From assembly GCA_934434925.1 (NCBI GenBank), contig CAKSAC010000012.1, forward strand, positions 1-58,227: DNA of 58,227 bases, given 5' to 3'. The notes beneath the pieces were generated by a model. That model saw only the letters and a list, made by a program, of their open reading frames with translations. It did not search any database and was not told the origin of the DNA. The DNA comes from an uncultured Eubacteriales bacterium. Its GTDB lineage: Bacteria; Bacillota; Clostridia; Oscillospirales; CAG-272. Positions within the stretch are counted from its first letter, which is position 1, and the number at the start of each line of letters is the position of its first letter. This document shows positions 40,800 through 48,469 of the stretch, piece by piece. A program made the position numbers and the translations under genes.

Positions 40800-41276
40800 T
40801 TATTCCGTAATATCGGCCGTCTCGTAGGCCAGCGCTTTCCGGAGTTCTCCGGGGGTCGTCTCGATCTGCAATCCGATTTTCCCGGCGCTGAAATAGATTC
40901 GCTCTCCGGCGGCAACCGAAGCGTCCGCTACCGTGCGGAACGGCTTTTTCATCCCGATGGGCGAACATCCTCCGTGGACATATCCGGTCAACGGGAGAAG
41001 CTCCCGGGACTTTATCATTTCCACGCTTTTTTCCCCTACGGCGGCGGCCGCTTTTTTGAGGTGCAGTTCCCGTCCGACCGGAACGAGAAACACATAATGC
41101 GCGCCGCTCCGGCCGACCGTGACCAGCGTTTTGCAGACTTCATCGGGGTTTTCGCCAAGCACCCCGGCCGTATCCAGCCCGGCCACCACGCCGCTCTCGG
41201 TATAATTATGCACCGTATACGAAACGCCCATCCGGGTAAGAATCCGCATGACGTTGGTCGTCTCTTCTTTTTTCAT
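40800..41276 (-). CDS. ybaK: YbaK, Cys-tRNA(Pro)/Cys-tRNA(Cys) deacylase
   Basis: 158 aa from the ATG at 41276 with GGAGGAAAG in front (the frame continues to 41330). Family motifs: CKTLVTVGRSGAHYVFLVPV near residue 47 with the conserved Lys, and GYVHGGCSPIGMKK near 98, the GGxSPxG loop that binds the tRNA 3' end. The enzyme removes cysteine wrongly loaded on tRNA-Pro. It lies 68 bp behind the P-type ATPase gene on the same strand and may share its transcript. Confidence 0.93.
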   Translation of the reverse strand: MKKEETTNVMRILTRMGVSYTVHNYTESGVVAGLDTAGVLGENPDEVCKTLVTVGRSGAHYVFLVPVGRELHLKKAAAAVGEKSVEMIKSRELLPLTGYVHGGCSPIGMKKPFRTVADASVAAGERIYFSAGKIGLQIETTPGELRKALAYETADITE

Positions 41277-41343
41277 CTTTCCTCCGGGTTCTTTTTTTAT
41301 CATCATAGCAAAAATATTCCCGAAAGTCAAGGGCGCGGCAGGG

Positions 41344-43956
41344 TCAATGCTGATGCCGGATCAGCCCCGCCGCTTTGGAAAATTCCATGACAAGAAGCGG
41401 AACCAGCGCAAGCCCGAGGCAGGCAAGATACTGCCACGCCGGCAGTGCCAGAAGCCCGAAAGCCACGCGCAAAGGAGTAAACAGTACCAGCGCAATCATG
41501 GCAACCGAAAGGAGCGCCGCCCGGTTCAGTGTGCGGTTTCCGAAAGGGCGGATAGCAAAGAGCGACCGCTCCGAACGCATGTTGAACGCCTGCACGATCT
41601 GCGAAAGAGCCAGCACCCCAAACGCCCAGGTCTGCCCGCCGGCCAATTCACCGGTAAGCGTCTCCCCGAGCCGGAACGCAATCAGCGAAAGCAGGCCGAA
41701 CATCACGCCCTGCAACACCGTCCGCAAACCGAACCCATGTGCAAAAATCCCCTCGGTCTTCGGGCGCGGGCGTCTGTTCATCACCCCGTTCTCCACCGCC
41801 TCCATCCCGAGTGCCACGGCGGGGAGCGAATCGGTCACCAGATTGATCCAGAGAAGTTGCATGGAAAGGAGAGGCGTTTTGTGCCAGAGAATCATGGCAA
41901 AGAAAACCGTCAGGATTTCTCCGATATTGGTGCCCAGCAAAAAGCCGACCACTTTTTTGATATTGGCATAAATGCCGCGCCCCTCGCGCACCGCGTCCAC
42001 GATGGTTGCGAAGTTGTCGTCGGTCAGGGTCATGTCGGCGGCCCCCTTGGCTACATCCGTACCGGTAATCCCCATCGCGCACCCGATATCGGCGGCTTTG
42101 AGGGCGGGCGCGTCATTCACGCCATCCCCGGTCATAGCCACCACTTCGCCACGCCGTTGCCACGCTTTGACAATGCGGATTTTGTTCTCGGGCGAAACGC
42201 GTGCATAAACCGAGATTCCGGTCAGGCAAGCGTCAAATTCTTCCTCGCTCATCGCGTCGAGTTCCGCGCCTGTCACGGCACGTTCTCCCCCCCGGAGAAT
42301 TCCGAGTTCCCACGCAATCGCGGAAGCCGTCACGACATGGTCGCCTGTGATCATCACCGGACGGATCCCTGCGCGGCGGCAGACCGCCACCGCGTCTTTT
42401 GCTTCGGGCCGCGGCGGGTCAATCATCCCGACAAGGCCGAAAAAGGTCAGGCCGGATTCCATCTCTTCCGCCGTCGGATTTTCCGGCAATTCTCCGATCT
42501 CCCGATAGCCGATTGCCAGCACGCGCAAAGCGTCTCCGCTCATTTCCTCCGCGATGCGGCGCGCCCGATCAAGATCCCCCGCCACACAGCGCGCGGCCAT
42601 CATATCCGGCGCGCCCTTGACAATGAGCAGGTTTTTTCCGTCTACGCGATTGACGGTGGACATCAGTTTTCTGTCCGAATCAAACGGGAATTCCAAAAGG
42701 CGCGGATATTTCTCGTTCAGCGCGTCCTTGCTGTCGCCCTTTTGGAGTGAGGCCCGTATAATGGCCGTCTCGGTCGGATCGCCGATGTGATGTTCCTGCT
42801 CGTTTTCGAGGATGATCGCCCCATCCGAACAAAGCGTTCCGTACGCCAGCAGGCGGCGCACCGCCTCGGAGTTTTCCGCCGAGATTTCCGCAGGCTCTCC
42901 CCCGTCCACATACACGCGGGTCAGGGTCATGCGGTTCTGGGTCAGGGTGCCGGTCTTATCCGAACAGATGACCGACGCGCTCCCGAGTGTTTCCACCGCG
43001 GGCAGGCGGCGGATCAACGCATTTTTTCTGACCATCCGCTGGACCCCGATCGACAGCACAATCGTCACAATGGCGGGCAACCCCTCGGGAATTGCGGAAA
43101 CAGCCAGCGAAACCGCCGTCATGAAGATTTCCAGCACCGGGGTTCCGTAAGCCAGTCCGACCGCAAAGATGATCCCGCAGCAGACCAGCGCGATAATCCC
43201 GAGGTATTTGCCAAGCTGTGCCAGCTTGTGTTGGAGCGGGGTCTGTCCTTCCTCTTCTCCGTTCAGCAGACCTGCAATCCGCCCCATTTCGGTCTTCATC
43301 CCCGTCGCCGTCACAACAGCCACAGCGGTTCCGTAGGTCACGGTACAGCCCGAAAAAAGCATATTGCTCCGGTCTCCGAGCGCCGCGTTTTCCGAAACCC
43401 CGGCCTCCGCGTCCTTCTCGCTGGGAAGCGATTCGCCGGTCAGGGCGGATTCCTCGGACCTTAAACTTGCACTGCGAAGAAGCCGCGCGTCCGCCGGGAT
43501 CAGGTCGCCGGCTTCCAGTCGGATAATATCCCCGGGTACAAGATCGGCGGCCTCTATGACACTTTCCTTCCCGTTCCGCAATACGCGCGCATGGGGAGCG
43601 CTCATCCCCTTGAGAGCGTCCAGGGCCGCCTCGGCGCGGCTCTCCTGAATCATCCCGAGGAAAGCGTTCAGAAAAACGATCAGTAAAATCAGCGCCGGTT
43701 CAAAAAACTCCCGCACCTCTCCCTGTGTGCAGGCCACCGCAAAAGAGACGGCCGCCGCCGCAAGCAGAATGAGGATCATCACATCGCAAAATTGCGAGAA
43801 AAAGCGTTGCAGTTTCGTCTTTTTCTTCTTTTCCTTCAATTTATTCGGCCCGTATTCTCCGAGACGTTTCCGCGCCTCTTCTTCGCTCAGTCCTTGCTCC
43901 CCGTTCACCGCAAGAGCCTCGCAAACCTCTTCACGCGTCATGCTGTATGCTTTCAT
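41344..43956 (-). CDS. P2-type cation-transporting ATPase, probable Mn2+ (or Ca2+) exporter
   Basis: 870 aa. The ATG at 43956 follows GGAGGAACTG; the longer frame upstream runs through the riboswitch and is not translated. Cytoplasmic cation-ATPase N domain (about 8-75), actuator with LTGESLPSE, phosphorylation site CSDKTGTLTQN, hinge TGDGVNDAPALK, and ten membrane helices with the M4 motif AIPEGLP and M6 NLVTDSLPA. By sequence alone it is a SERCA/PMR1-like Ca2+ pump. The leader contains a yybP-ykoY manganese riboswitch, which is known to control the Mn2+ exporting ATPase YoaB of Lactococcus, so Mn2+ export is the better reading. Confidence 0.92.
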   Translation of the reverse strand: MKAYSMTREEVCEALAVNGEQGLSEEEARKRLGEYGPNKLKEKKKKTKLQRFFSQFCDVMILILLAAAAVSFAVACTQGEVREFFEPALILLIVFLNAFLGMIQESRAEAALDALKGMSAPHARVLRNGKESVIEAADLVPGDIIRLEAGDLIPADARLLRSASLRSEESALTGESLPSEKDAEAGVSENAALGDRSNMLFSGCTVTYGTAVAVVTATGMKTEMGRIAGLLNGEEEGQTPLQHKLAQLGKYLGIIALVCCGIIFAVGLAYGTPVLEIFMTAVSLAVSAIPEGLPAIVTIVLSIGVQRMVRKNALIRRLPAVETLGSASVICSDKTGTLTQNRMTLTRVYVDGGEPAEISAENSEAVRRLLAYGTLCSDGAIILENEQEHHIGDPTETAIIRASLQKGDSKDALNEKYPRLLEFPFDSDRKLMSTVNRVDGKNLLIVKGAPDMMAARCVAGDLDRARRIAEEMSGDALRVLAIGYREIGELPENPTAEEMESGLTFFGLVGMIDPPRPEAKDAVAVCRRAGIRPVMITGDHVVTASAIAWELGILRGGERAVTGAELDAMSEEEFDACLTGISVYARVSPENKIRIVKAWQRRGEVVAMTGDGVNDAPALKAADIGCAMGITGTDVAKGAADMTLTDDNFATIVDAVREGRGIYANIKKVVGFLLGTNIGEILTVFFAMILWHKTPLLSMQLLWINLVTDSLPAVALGMEAVENGVMNRRPRPKTEGIFAHGFGLRTVLQGVMFGLLSLIAFRLGETLTGELAGGQTWAFGVLALSQIVQAFNMRSERSLFAIRPFGNRTLNRAALLSVAMIALVLFTPLRVAFGLLALPAWQYLACLGLALVPLLVMEFSKAAGLIRHQH

Positions 43957-44047
43957 CAGTTCCTCCGTTTCTTCCAAGCGCCGGGGCTTTTTTTGTTTTG
44001 GTTTTCTCCCCCGGGATTTTCTTTCTTCTCTCCGTATGAAAAAAGGC

Positions 44048-44162
44048 TCATACGCAAAGACGATGTCCTTGCACATGAGTCTGGCAATTTGAAACAAGCC
44101 AGACCGGTGACCGGCCAGGATGTTGACTTGCTACGATAAACGCTTGCTACTCCCATCATGAG
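44048..44162 (-). ncRNA. yybP-ykoY manganese riboswitch
   Basis: On the minus strand, GATGGGAGTAGCAAGCG (44157-44141) has the conserved GGGAGUAGC block. It is followed by a GUCAAC segment and a GC-rich stem (CCTGGCCGG / CCGGTCTGG), and closes with GTGCAAGGACATC as the second binding loop. The outer stem pairs GATG with CATC and GCTCAT with ATGAGC. These are the features of the yybP-ykoY class that senses Mn2+. A hairpin GTATGA...TCATAC with a T-rich loop (about 44062-44040) follows and may be the expression platform. It sits 85 bp before the start of the ATPase gene. Confidence 0.82.
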
Positions 44163-44167
44163 CATTT

Positions 44168-44437
44168 TTATAATATAAGAGAAAAAGCTTGCTTGCAAGG
44201 GCTTTTTCTCGCCATATTTCAACGAACGGCTGTTCTTTGCGGAACGCAAAGAACCTGTTGCGAACGCAATACAAAAATTTATTTTTGTAAGCCGTTGTAA
44301 TGTTATAATATAAGAGAAAAAGTTTGCTTGCAAGGACTTTTTCTCGCCATATTTCAACGAACGGCTGTTCTTTGCGGAACGCAAAGAACCTGTTGCGAAC
44401 GCAATACAAAAATTTATTTTTGTAAGCCGTTATAATG
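44168..44437. repeat. 135-bp AT-rich tandem duplication in the ATPase leader
   Basis: Two nearly identical 135-bp units (44168-44302 and 44303-44437). Each holds, on the minus strand, a hairpin GTTCTTTGCG/CGCAAAGAAC, a terminator-like stem AAAAAG...CTTTTT, a small ACAAAAA/TTTTTGT stem and a promoter-like TTGCAA-17-TATTAT pair. The units are far richer in A/T than the surroundings, which suggests a foreign or mobile origin. Small frames in it (with YGEKKPLQASFFSY) have no ribosome site. Confidence 0.95.
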
Positions 44438-44439
44438 TT

Positions 44440-44468
44440 ATTATAACCCTCCCCCGGGGATTTGTCAA
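44440..44468 (-). promoter_or_regulatory. Predicted promoter of the ATPase transcript
   Basis: Minus strand TTGACA (44468-44463), 17 bp, TATAAT (44445-44440): both hexamers are perfect. The transcript would pass through both 135-bp units and the riboswitch, giving a leader of about 480 nt. Confidence 0.8.
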
Positions 44469-44595
44469 GATATCTGCGCATTTTTTTCGGCTCTTTTTCG
44501 CCGTCCGGATAAAAGCCCCGCCCCCTTTTCTCCCGCATTTTTCCCCGCGTTTGCTTTTCCTTGTTTCCCCTTATGCCGCCTTCTGTTCCCTGTCT

Positions 44596-45705
44596 CTACC
44601 GTTCCTTTCTGCTTTTTTCAGACAGTTTCATTTTACGCCTGATACGGTTCAGATGGCGTTCAAAACTCCCGTCCGACAAAAACGCCGCCAGGACATATTG
44701 ATCCATCACCGGCACAGAGCAGGAATACCCCTCCAGAATCTCTTCATAGACGGCCGAAAGCGCCGGCGGCAGGATCATATACCCGATACGCACGGCAGGA
44801 GACAAACTTTTGGAAAATGTGTTGATGTAAAGCACGCGATTGCGCCCGTCCATCGAATATAGCGTACGCACGGGATGTCCGGGGGCGAAAAATTCGCTGG
44901 AAAAATCATCTTCCACGATATAACGCCCCTCCGCAGCCCCCCATCGCAGATATTCGCGCCGCTTTTCCAGGGAAGTCGTGATACCGGACGGGTAGCTGTA
45001 AAAAGGCGTCACATGCAGAACGTCAAATCCGCCCGATTCCAACGCGCTGGATTCGATCCCGTCTATTCCGAGCGGAAGCGGCAAAAGCCGGCACCCCATC
45101 CCCCGGTATGCCGTCAGGATCTGCCCGTAACACGGATCCTCGACCCCATAGACCCGCCCGGTTCCGATCAGACGCGCCGCGCTCTCATAAAGTTGCTCCG
45201 CTCCGGAACCGATGACGATCCGCCGGGGGTCCGCCTCCATTCCGCGATACCGGAGCAGATAGTCGGCGATCGCATTGCGCAGTACTTCGCATCCCCTCCC
45301 GGGTGAAGGTCGGAACAAAAGCTCCCCCCGCTCGCTGATAACGCGCCTCACCGTCCGGAACCACACCGAATACGGGAAATCCCTCTCCGGATACTCCCGT
45401 GGTTCCGGCAACCGCACACAGGCTTCCGGCCCTGTCATCGCGCGCCCGGTTCCGTCCGCGTTTTTTCGGTTTCCACAGGCGGAAAAACCGTCCGGCGGCA
45501 GGACGAAATATCCGCAGCGTTCCCGCGCCGCAACAAACCCCTCTTCTTCCAGCATCCGGTACGCGCGCTCCACCGTGATAAGACTGTACCCGCTCTGATC
45601 CGCCGTCACGCGGCGGGAAGGAAGGCGTTCCCCGGGGCGGTATTCGCCGCGCCGGATTTTTTCCGACAAGACACTGTACAGTGCCATATACTTCTTTTCT
45701 TTCAT
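44596..45705 (-). CDS. MocR-type (GntR-aminotransferase) regulator, PdxR-like
   Basis: 369 aa starting at 45705 (MKEKKYMALYSVL); a second ATG at 45687 is possible, and both have weak ribosome sites. N-terminal GntR winged helix with SEKIRRGEYRPGERLPSRR and SLITVERAYRMLEEEGF. From about residue 95 an aminotransferase class I fold follows, with IVIGSGAEQLYESAARLI, VEDDFSSEF and the PLP lysine in INTFSKSLSPAVRIGYM. MocR proteins use PLP or an adduct as ligand. It is divergent from an ECF vitamin transporter gene with overlapping promoters, the typical arrangement of PdxR with vitamin B6 genes. Confidence 0.88.
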   Translation of the reverse strand: MKEKKYMALYSVLSEKIRRGEYRPGERLPSRRVTADQSGYSLITVERAYRMLEEEGFVAARERCGYFVLPPDGFSACGNRKNADGTGRAMTGPEACVRLPEPREYPERDFPYSVWFRTVRRVISERGELLFRPSPGRGCEVLRNAIADYLLRYRGMEADPRRIVIGSGAEQLYESAARLIGTGRVYGVEDPCYGQILTAYRGMGCRLLPLPLGIDGIESSALESGGFDVLHVTPFYSYPSGITTSLEKRREYLRWGAAEGRYIVEDDFSSEFFAPGHPVRTLYSMDGRNRVLYINTFSKSLSPAVRIGYMILPPALSAVYEEILEGYSCSVPVMDQYVLAAFLSDGSFERHLNRIRRKMKLSEKSRKER

Positions 45706-45736
45706 CTGGACATATAAAATTCTTTCGTTTTGATAC

Positions 45737-45765
45737 TTTACATAAGACCACATCGCCATTATACT
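45737..45765 (+). promoter_or_regulatory. Predicted promoter of the ECF S-component gene
   Basis: TTTACA 45737-45742, 17 bp, TATACT 45760-45765. It overlaps the MocR promoter on the other strand. TGATACTTTA (45731) and TTATACTATC (45759) form an imperfect direct repeat that may be the MocR site. Confidence 0.7.
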
Positions 45766-45786
45766 ATCAGCAAACAAAACTGTCAA
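45758..45786 (-). promoter_or_regulatory. Predicted promoter of the MocR gene
   Basis: Minus strand TTGACA (45786-45781), 17 bp, TATAAT (45763-45758): a consensus promoter sharing its -10 bases with the opposite promoter. Confidence 0.8.
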
Positions 45787-45796
45787 GGAGAAAATC

Positions 45797-46360
45797 ATGT
45801 ACACCGTTCCGTTGTCTTCCGCCCGCGCGGCGACTCGCCGCCTTTGCATTTCCGCACTTTTCATGGCGCTCAACATCGCTTTCAGCTCTTTCGGCCTTCC
45901 GGTTCCCGGCGGGCATCTGTATCTGAACGATATTGTCATCTGCACCGCCGCCATCCTGCTCGATCCGGTTTCGGCTTTTCTGGTCGGCGGGGTCGGAGCC
46001 TTTCTCGGCGACCTCTTCTTTTATCCCGCGCCCATGTTTGTCTCTCTGGTCACGCACGGCCTGCAAGCTGTTGCGATTTCTCTTTTTGCGCATTACCTGT
46101 TACGTCGCCGCCCGGCGCTGGCCGCCGGTATCGGGGTAGCCGTCGGGGCAATCATCATGGTGGTCGGCTATTCCCTCGGCCGCGCCTTCATTTACAGTAC
46201 GCCGGAATATGCCTTTCTCAAACTTCCCTATCAGATTCTGCAAGCTGCCGTTGGGGCCATAGTCGGAATGCTCCTTTGCTATCGTTGCGGGATTGTCCGC
46301 CTGGCGGACCGTTACGGTTTCTTCTTCCGCCCGGCCCTCAAAGATAACCTCGACGGCTGA
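45797..46360 (+). CDS. ECF transporter S component, probable pyridoxine-type vitamin transporter
   Basis: 187 aa with AAGGAG before the ATG. About six hydrophobic segments; LCISALFMALNIAFSSFGLPVPGGHLYLNDI is typical for S components of the HmpT/PdxU-like group (S components bind a vitamin and share an energising AT module coded elsewhere). The substrate is not fixed by sequence. The MocR/PdxR neighbour with PLP as expected effector suggests vitamin B6 or the related hydroxymethylpyrimidine. No ecfA or ecfT is nearby, so it uses the shared module. Confidence 0.85.
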   Translation: MYTVPLSSARAATRRLCISALFMALNIAFSSFGLPVPGGHLYLNDIVICTAAILLDPVSAFLVGGVGAFLGDLFFYPAPMFVSLVTHGLQAVAISLFAHYLLRRRPALAAGIGVAVGAIIMVVGYSLGRAFIYSTPEYAFLKLPYQILQAAVGAIVGMLLCYRCGIVRLADRYGFFFRPALKDNLDG

Positions 46361-46399
46361 CGTCGCGCCCATCATCTCCCTTTATCCCCTGCGAACCCT

Positions 46400-46575
46400 G
46401 CCAAAACGCCCCGCCGCCCCCTGAAAACCGCTCACCCGGCCGAAAAATCCTTTTCCCTTCCCCGCTCTCTCTTTCCTTCGCTCCGCATTTCCTTCGCTCC
46501 GCATTTCCTTCGCTCCGCCTTTCTTTCGCCTGCCCTTCCTTCGCCCGCCTTCTGTCTTCTCCGCATTTTGCATTT
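46400..46575. repeat. C/T-rich tract with 16-bp units, right of the ECF gene
   Basis: Ends in three copies of ccttcgctccgcattt (16 bp). The same kind of 16-bp units and the following cattttgcatttcagcac are seen again at 48260-48422 between the MATE genes. Confidence 0.92.
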
Positions 46576-46581
46576 CAGCAC

Positions 46582-46608
46582 AAAAAAGCGCCCGACGGGC
46601 GCTTTTTT
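46582..46608. terminator. Bidirectional terminator, ECF gene / MATE copy 1
   Basis: AAAAAAGCGCCCG A CGGGCGCTTTTTT, a perfect palindrome between convergent genes. Confidence 0.9.
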
Positions 46609-46627
46609 CATCCTTCTTATTTCTTTT

Positions 46628-48076
46628 TCACATCTCAACGGCAGAAGTTTCCGCAGAAATCTCCTGCTCCCCGGGAAGTTCTTGTCCCTCCGGCACTTCC
46701 TTTTCCTTCGGACATCGCCGGCGGAAATAATAACCCATGCAACAGGCGTTGAAGACAGCGGCCAAAAACCAGGAGATCGGATAGCACCCGTACAGCCCGG
46801 TAACCGTATGGAACGCCGGGAGCGGAAAAACCAGAAATATCCACAAGAGCCGGGAACCGCAGATCGCGCCGACCGTTCCGACCGTCGGCACCAGGGAAAC
46901 GTCGATCCCGCGCAGAACGCCGAGCAGTGCGTCTCCGATTCCGTAAATGCCGTACAGGGAAAGTACCATCACCATCCGCTGGGTGGCATACGGGAGCGCG
47001 TCTGGCGCATTGGGCAGATAGATCAGGAGCAAAGGTTCTTTGATTAAGAGCATGAAAAGCGAGACGGCGGTTCCGAGCACCGTTTCATAAATCAAACATA
47101 TCCACATCACGCGTCTGATCCGGGCATAGTGTCTCGCCCCGTAATTCTGGCCGGTGAAAGCGGTAGCCGCCGCCGAAAAACTCGACATGGAAATAAAGGC
47201 GATGCCCTCCAGAGAACTGGCGGCCGCCACTCCGGCCGTAGCCGCCGCGCCGAATCCGTTGACCGAGGCCTGCAACAGCGTATTGGATACGCCGAAAAGC
47301 AACGACTGCACCCCGGCCGGGATTCCGATCCGCAGGATGATCGCCACGCAACGCGGGTGCATCCGGATAGCAGGCAAACGGAGCCGGCAGGCGTTTTCGT
47401 AACGCATCAGGGCCGCCGTGACCAGTACCGCGGAGATAACGAGCGATGCGACGGTTGCAATCGCCACCCCGGCGACCCCAAGACCGAAAGCCACGACAAA
47501 AATCACATTCAGTATTACGTTTGTAATCCCGGATATCAGCAGATAAATCAGCGGCCGCGTGGTATCTCCGAGGCCGCGCATAATGCTGTAACCCGTATTA
47601 TAGATCAGCAAAGCGGGCGCGCCCAAAAAATAAATGCGCAGATAGAGCGCCGCTTTCCCGAGAATGAGCGGGTCTGTATTCATCCACGCCAGCATCGTCG
47701 GAGCCAGGAACCACCCGGCAATCGCCAAAAGCGTTCCCGAAAGAAGCGCCAGCGCCATGGCGCTATGCACAAGATCGGAGGCTTCCTGCTGCCTGCGCGC
47801 GCCGACCGCCATGGAAACGGCAGCCCCCGCCCCGACGGAAAGTCCTAAAAACAGCGCAACGATCAAGTTAGTCAGGGAAGACGTGGCCCCCACCGCGCCG
47901 ACGGCTAAGGAACTCTCAAACCGACCGACTACAATCAGATCGGCCGCGTTAAAAAGGATTTGTAAAATCCCGCTGGCGATAATAGGAAGCGTAAAAAGAA
48001 AAATTTTACCGAAAAGCGGACCTTCCAGCATATTGATCTCATTTTTCTTTTTCGCAGCGACCTTTGTACGCACCAT
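46628..48076 (-). CDS. MATE family efflux transporter, copy 1
   Basis: 482 aa. The ATG at 48076 (MVRTKVAAKKK) follows GGGAGGGAGAC; the open frame upstream crosses the C/T tract. Twelve hydrophobic segments; the start MLEGPLFGKIFLFTLPIIASGILQ and NAADLIVVGRF are typical of the NorM/DinF-type MATE family that exports drugs or metabolites by Na+ or H+ exchange. It ends in a Glu-rich cytoplasmic tail. It is the same as copy 2 over most of its length and differs only in the last 65 residues or so, for example TGLYGCY here and ARLYLCY there. Confidence 0.93.
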   Translation of the reverse strand: MVRTKVAAKKKNEINMLEGPLFGKIFLFTLPIIASGILQILFNAADLIVVGRFESSLAVGAVGATSSLTNLIVALFLGLSVGAGAAVSMAVGARRQQEASDLVHSAMALALLSGTLLAIAGWFLAPTMLAWMNTDPLILGKAALYLRIYFLGAPALLIYNTGYSIMRGLGDTTRPLIYLLISGITNVILNVIFVVAFGLGVAGVAIATVASLVISAVLVTAALMRYENACRLRLPAIRMHPRCVAIILRIGIPAGVQSLLFGVSNTLLQASVNGFGAAATAGVAAASSLEGIAFISMSSFSAAATAFTGQNYGARHYARIRRVMWICLIYETVLGTAVSLFMLLIKEPLLLIYLPNAPDALPYATQRMVMVLSLYGIYGIGDALLGVLRGIDVSLVPTVGTVGAICGSRLLWIFLVFPLPAFHTVTGLYGCYPISWFLAAVFNACCMGYYFRRRCPKEKEVPEGQELPGEQEISAETSAVEM

Positions 48077-48114
48077 TTTGTCTCCCTCCCCGGAGTGTTT
48101 CTTCATCAAAACCA

Positions 48115-48143
48115 AGCATATCACACTCCTCCGAAAAAAGCAA
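48115..48143 (-). promoter_or_regulatory. Possible promoter of MATE copy 1
   Basis: Minus strand TTGCTT (48143-48138), 17 bp, TATGCT (48120-48115). The same bases occur 1842 bp further right for copy 2. Confidence 0.5.
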
Positions 48144-48164
48144 GAGGAGAAAATGAAAACCGTC

Positions 48165-48422
48165 TCCCTCTTTCGCCCTCTGTTTTTCCGGTCTTTTTTC
48201 GCGTGTCGAACCCGCCCTCTTTTTCCTTTTTTCCGCCTCTTTTCTCGCTTTTTCCCGCCCCGACCTTCTTCCGCTCCGACCTTCCTTCGCTCCGACCTTC
48301 CTTCGCTCCGACCTTCCTTCGCCCGCCCTTCCTTCGCCCAACCCTTCCTTCGCCCAACCCTTCCTTCGCCCCACCCTTCTTTCGCTCCGCCTTCTGTCTT
48401 CTCCGCATTTTGCATTTCAGCA
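48165..48422. repeat. C/T-rich tract between the MATE copies
   Basis: Left part equals the start of the tract at 50007; the right part is an array of 16-bp units, ccgaccttccttcgct and tcgcccaacccttcct. It is part of the 1842-bp duplicated block. Confidence 0.93.
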
Positions 48423-48423
48423 C

Positions 48424-48450
48424 AAAAAAGCGCCCGTCGGGCGCTTTTTT
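48424..48450. terminator. Terminator of MATE copy 2
   Basis: AAAAAAGCGCCCG T CGGGCGCTTTTTT, differing from the one at 46582 by its loop base only. Confidence 0.88.
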
Positions 48451-48469
48451 CATCATTCTTATTTCTTTT

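Noticed and set aside
44131..44538. Small proteins with FAFRKEQPFVEIWREK or SLKYGEKKPLQ
   Set aside because: They are readings of the 135-bp non-coding tandem unit; no ribosome sites, and the second runs through the riboswitch.
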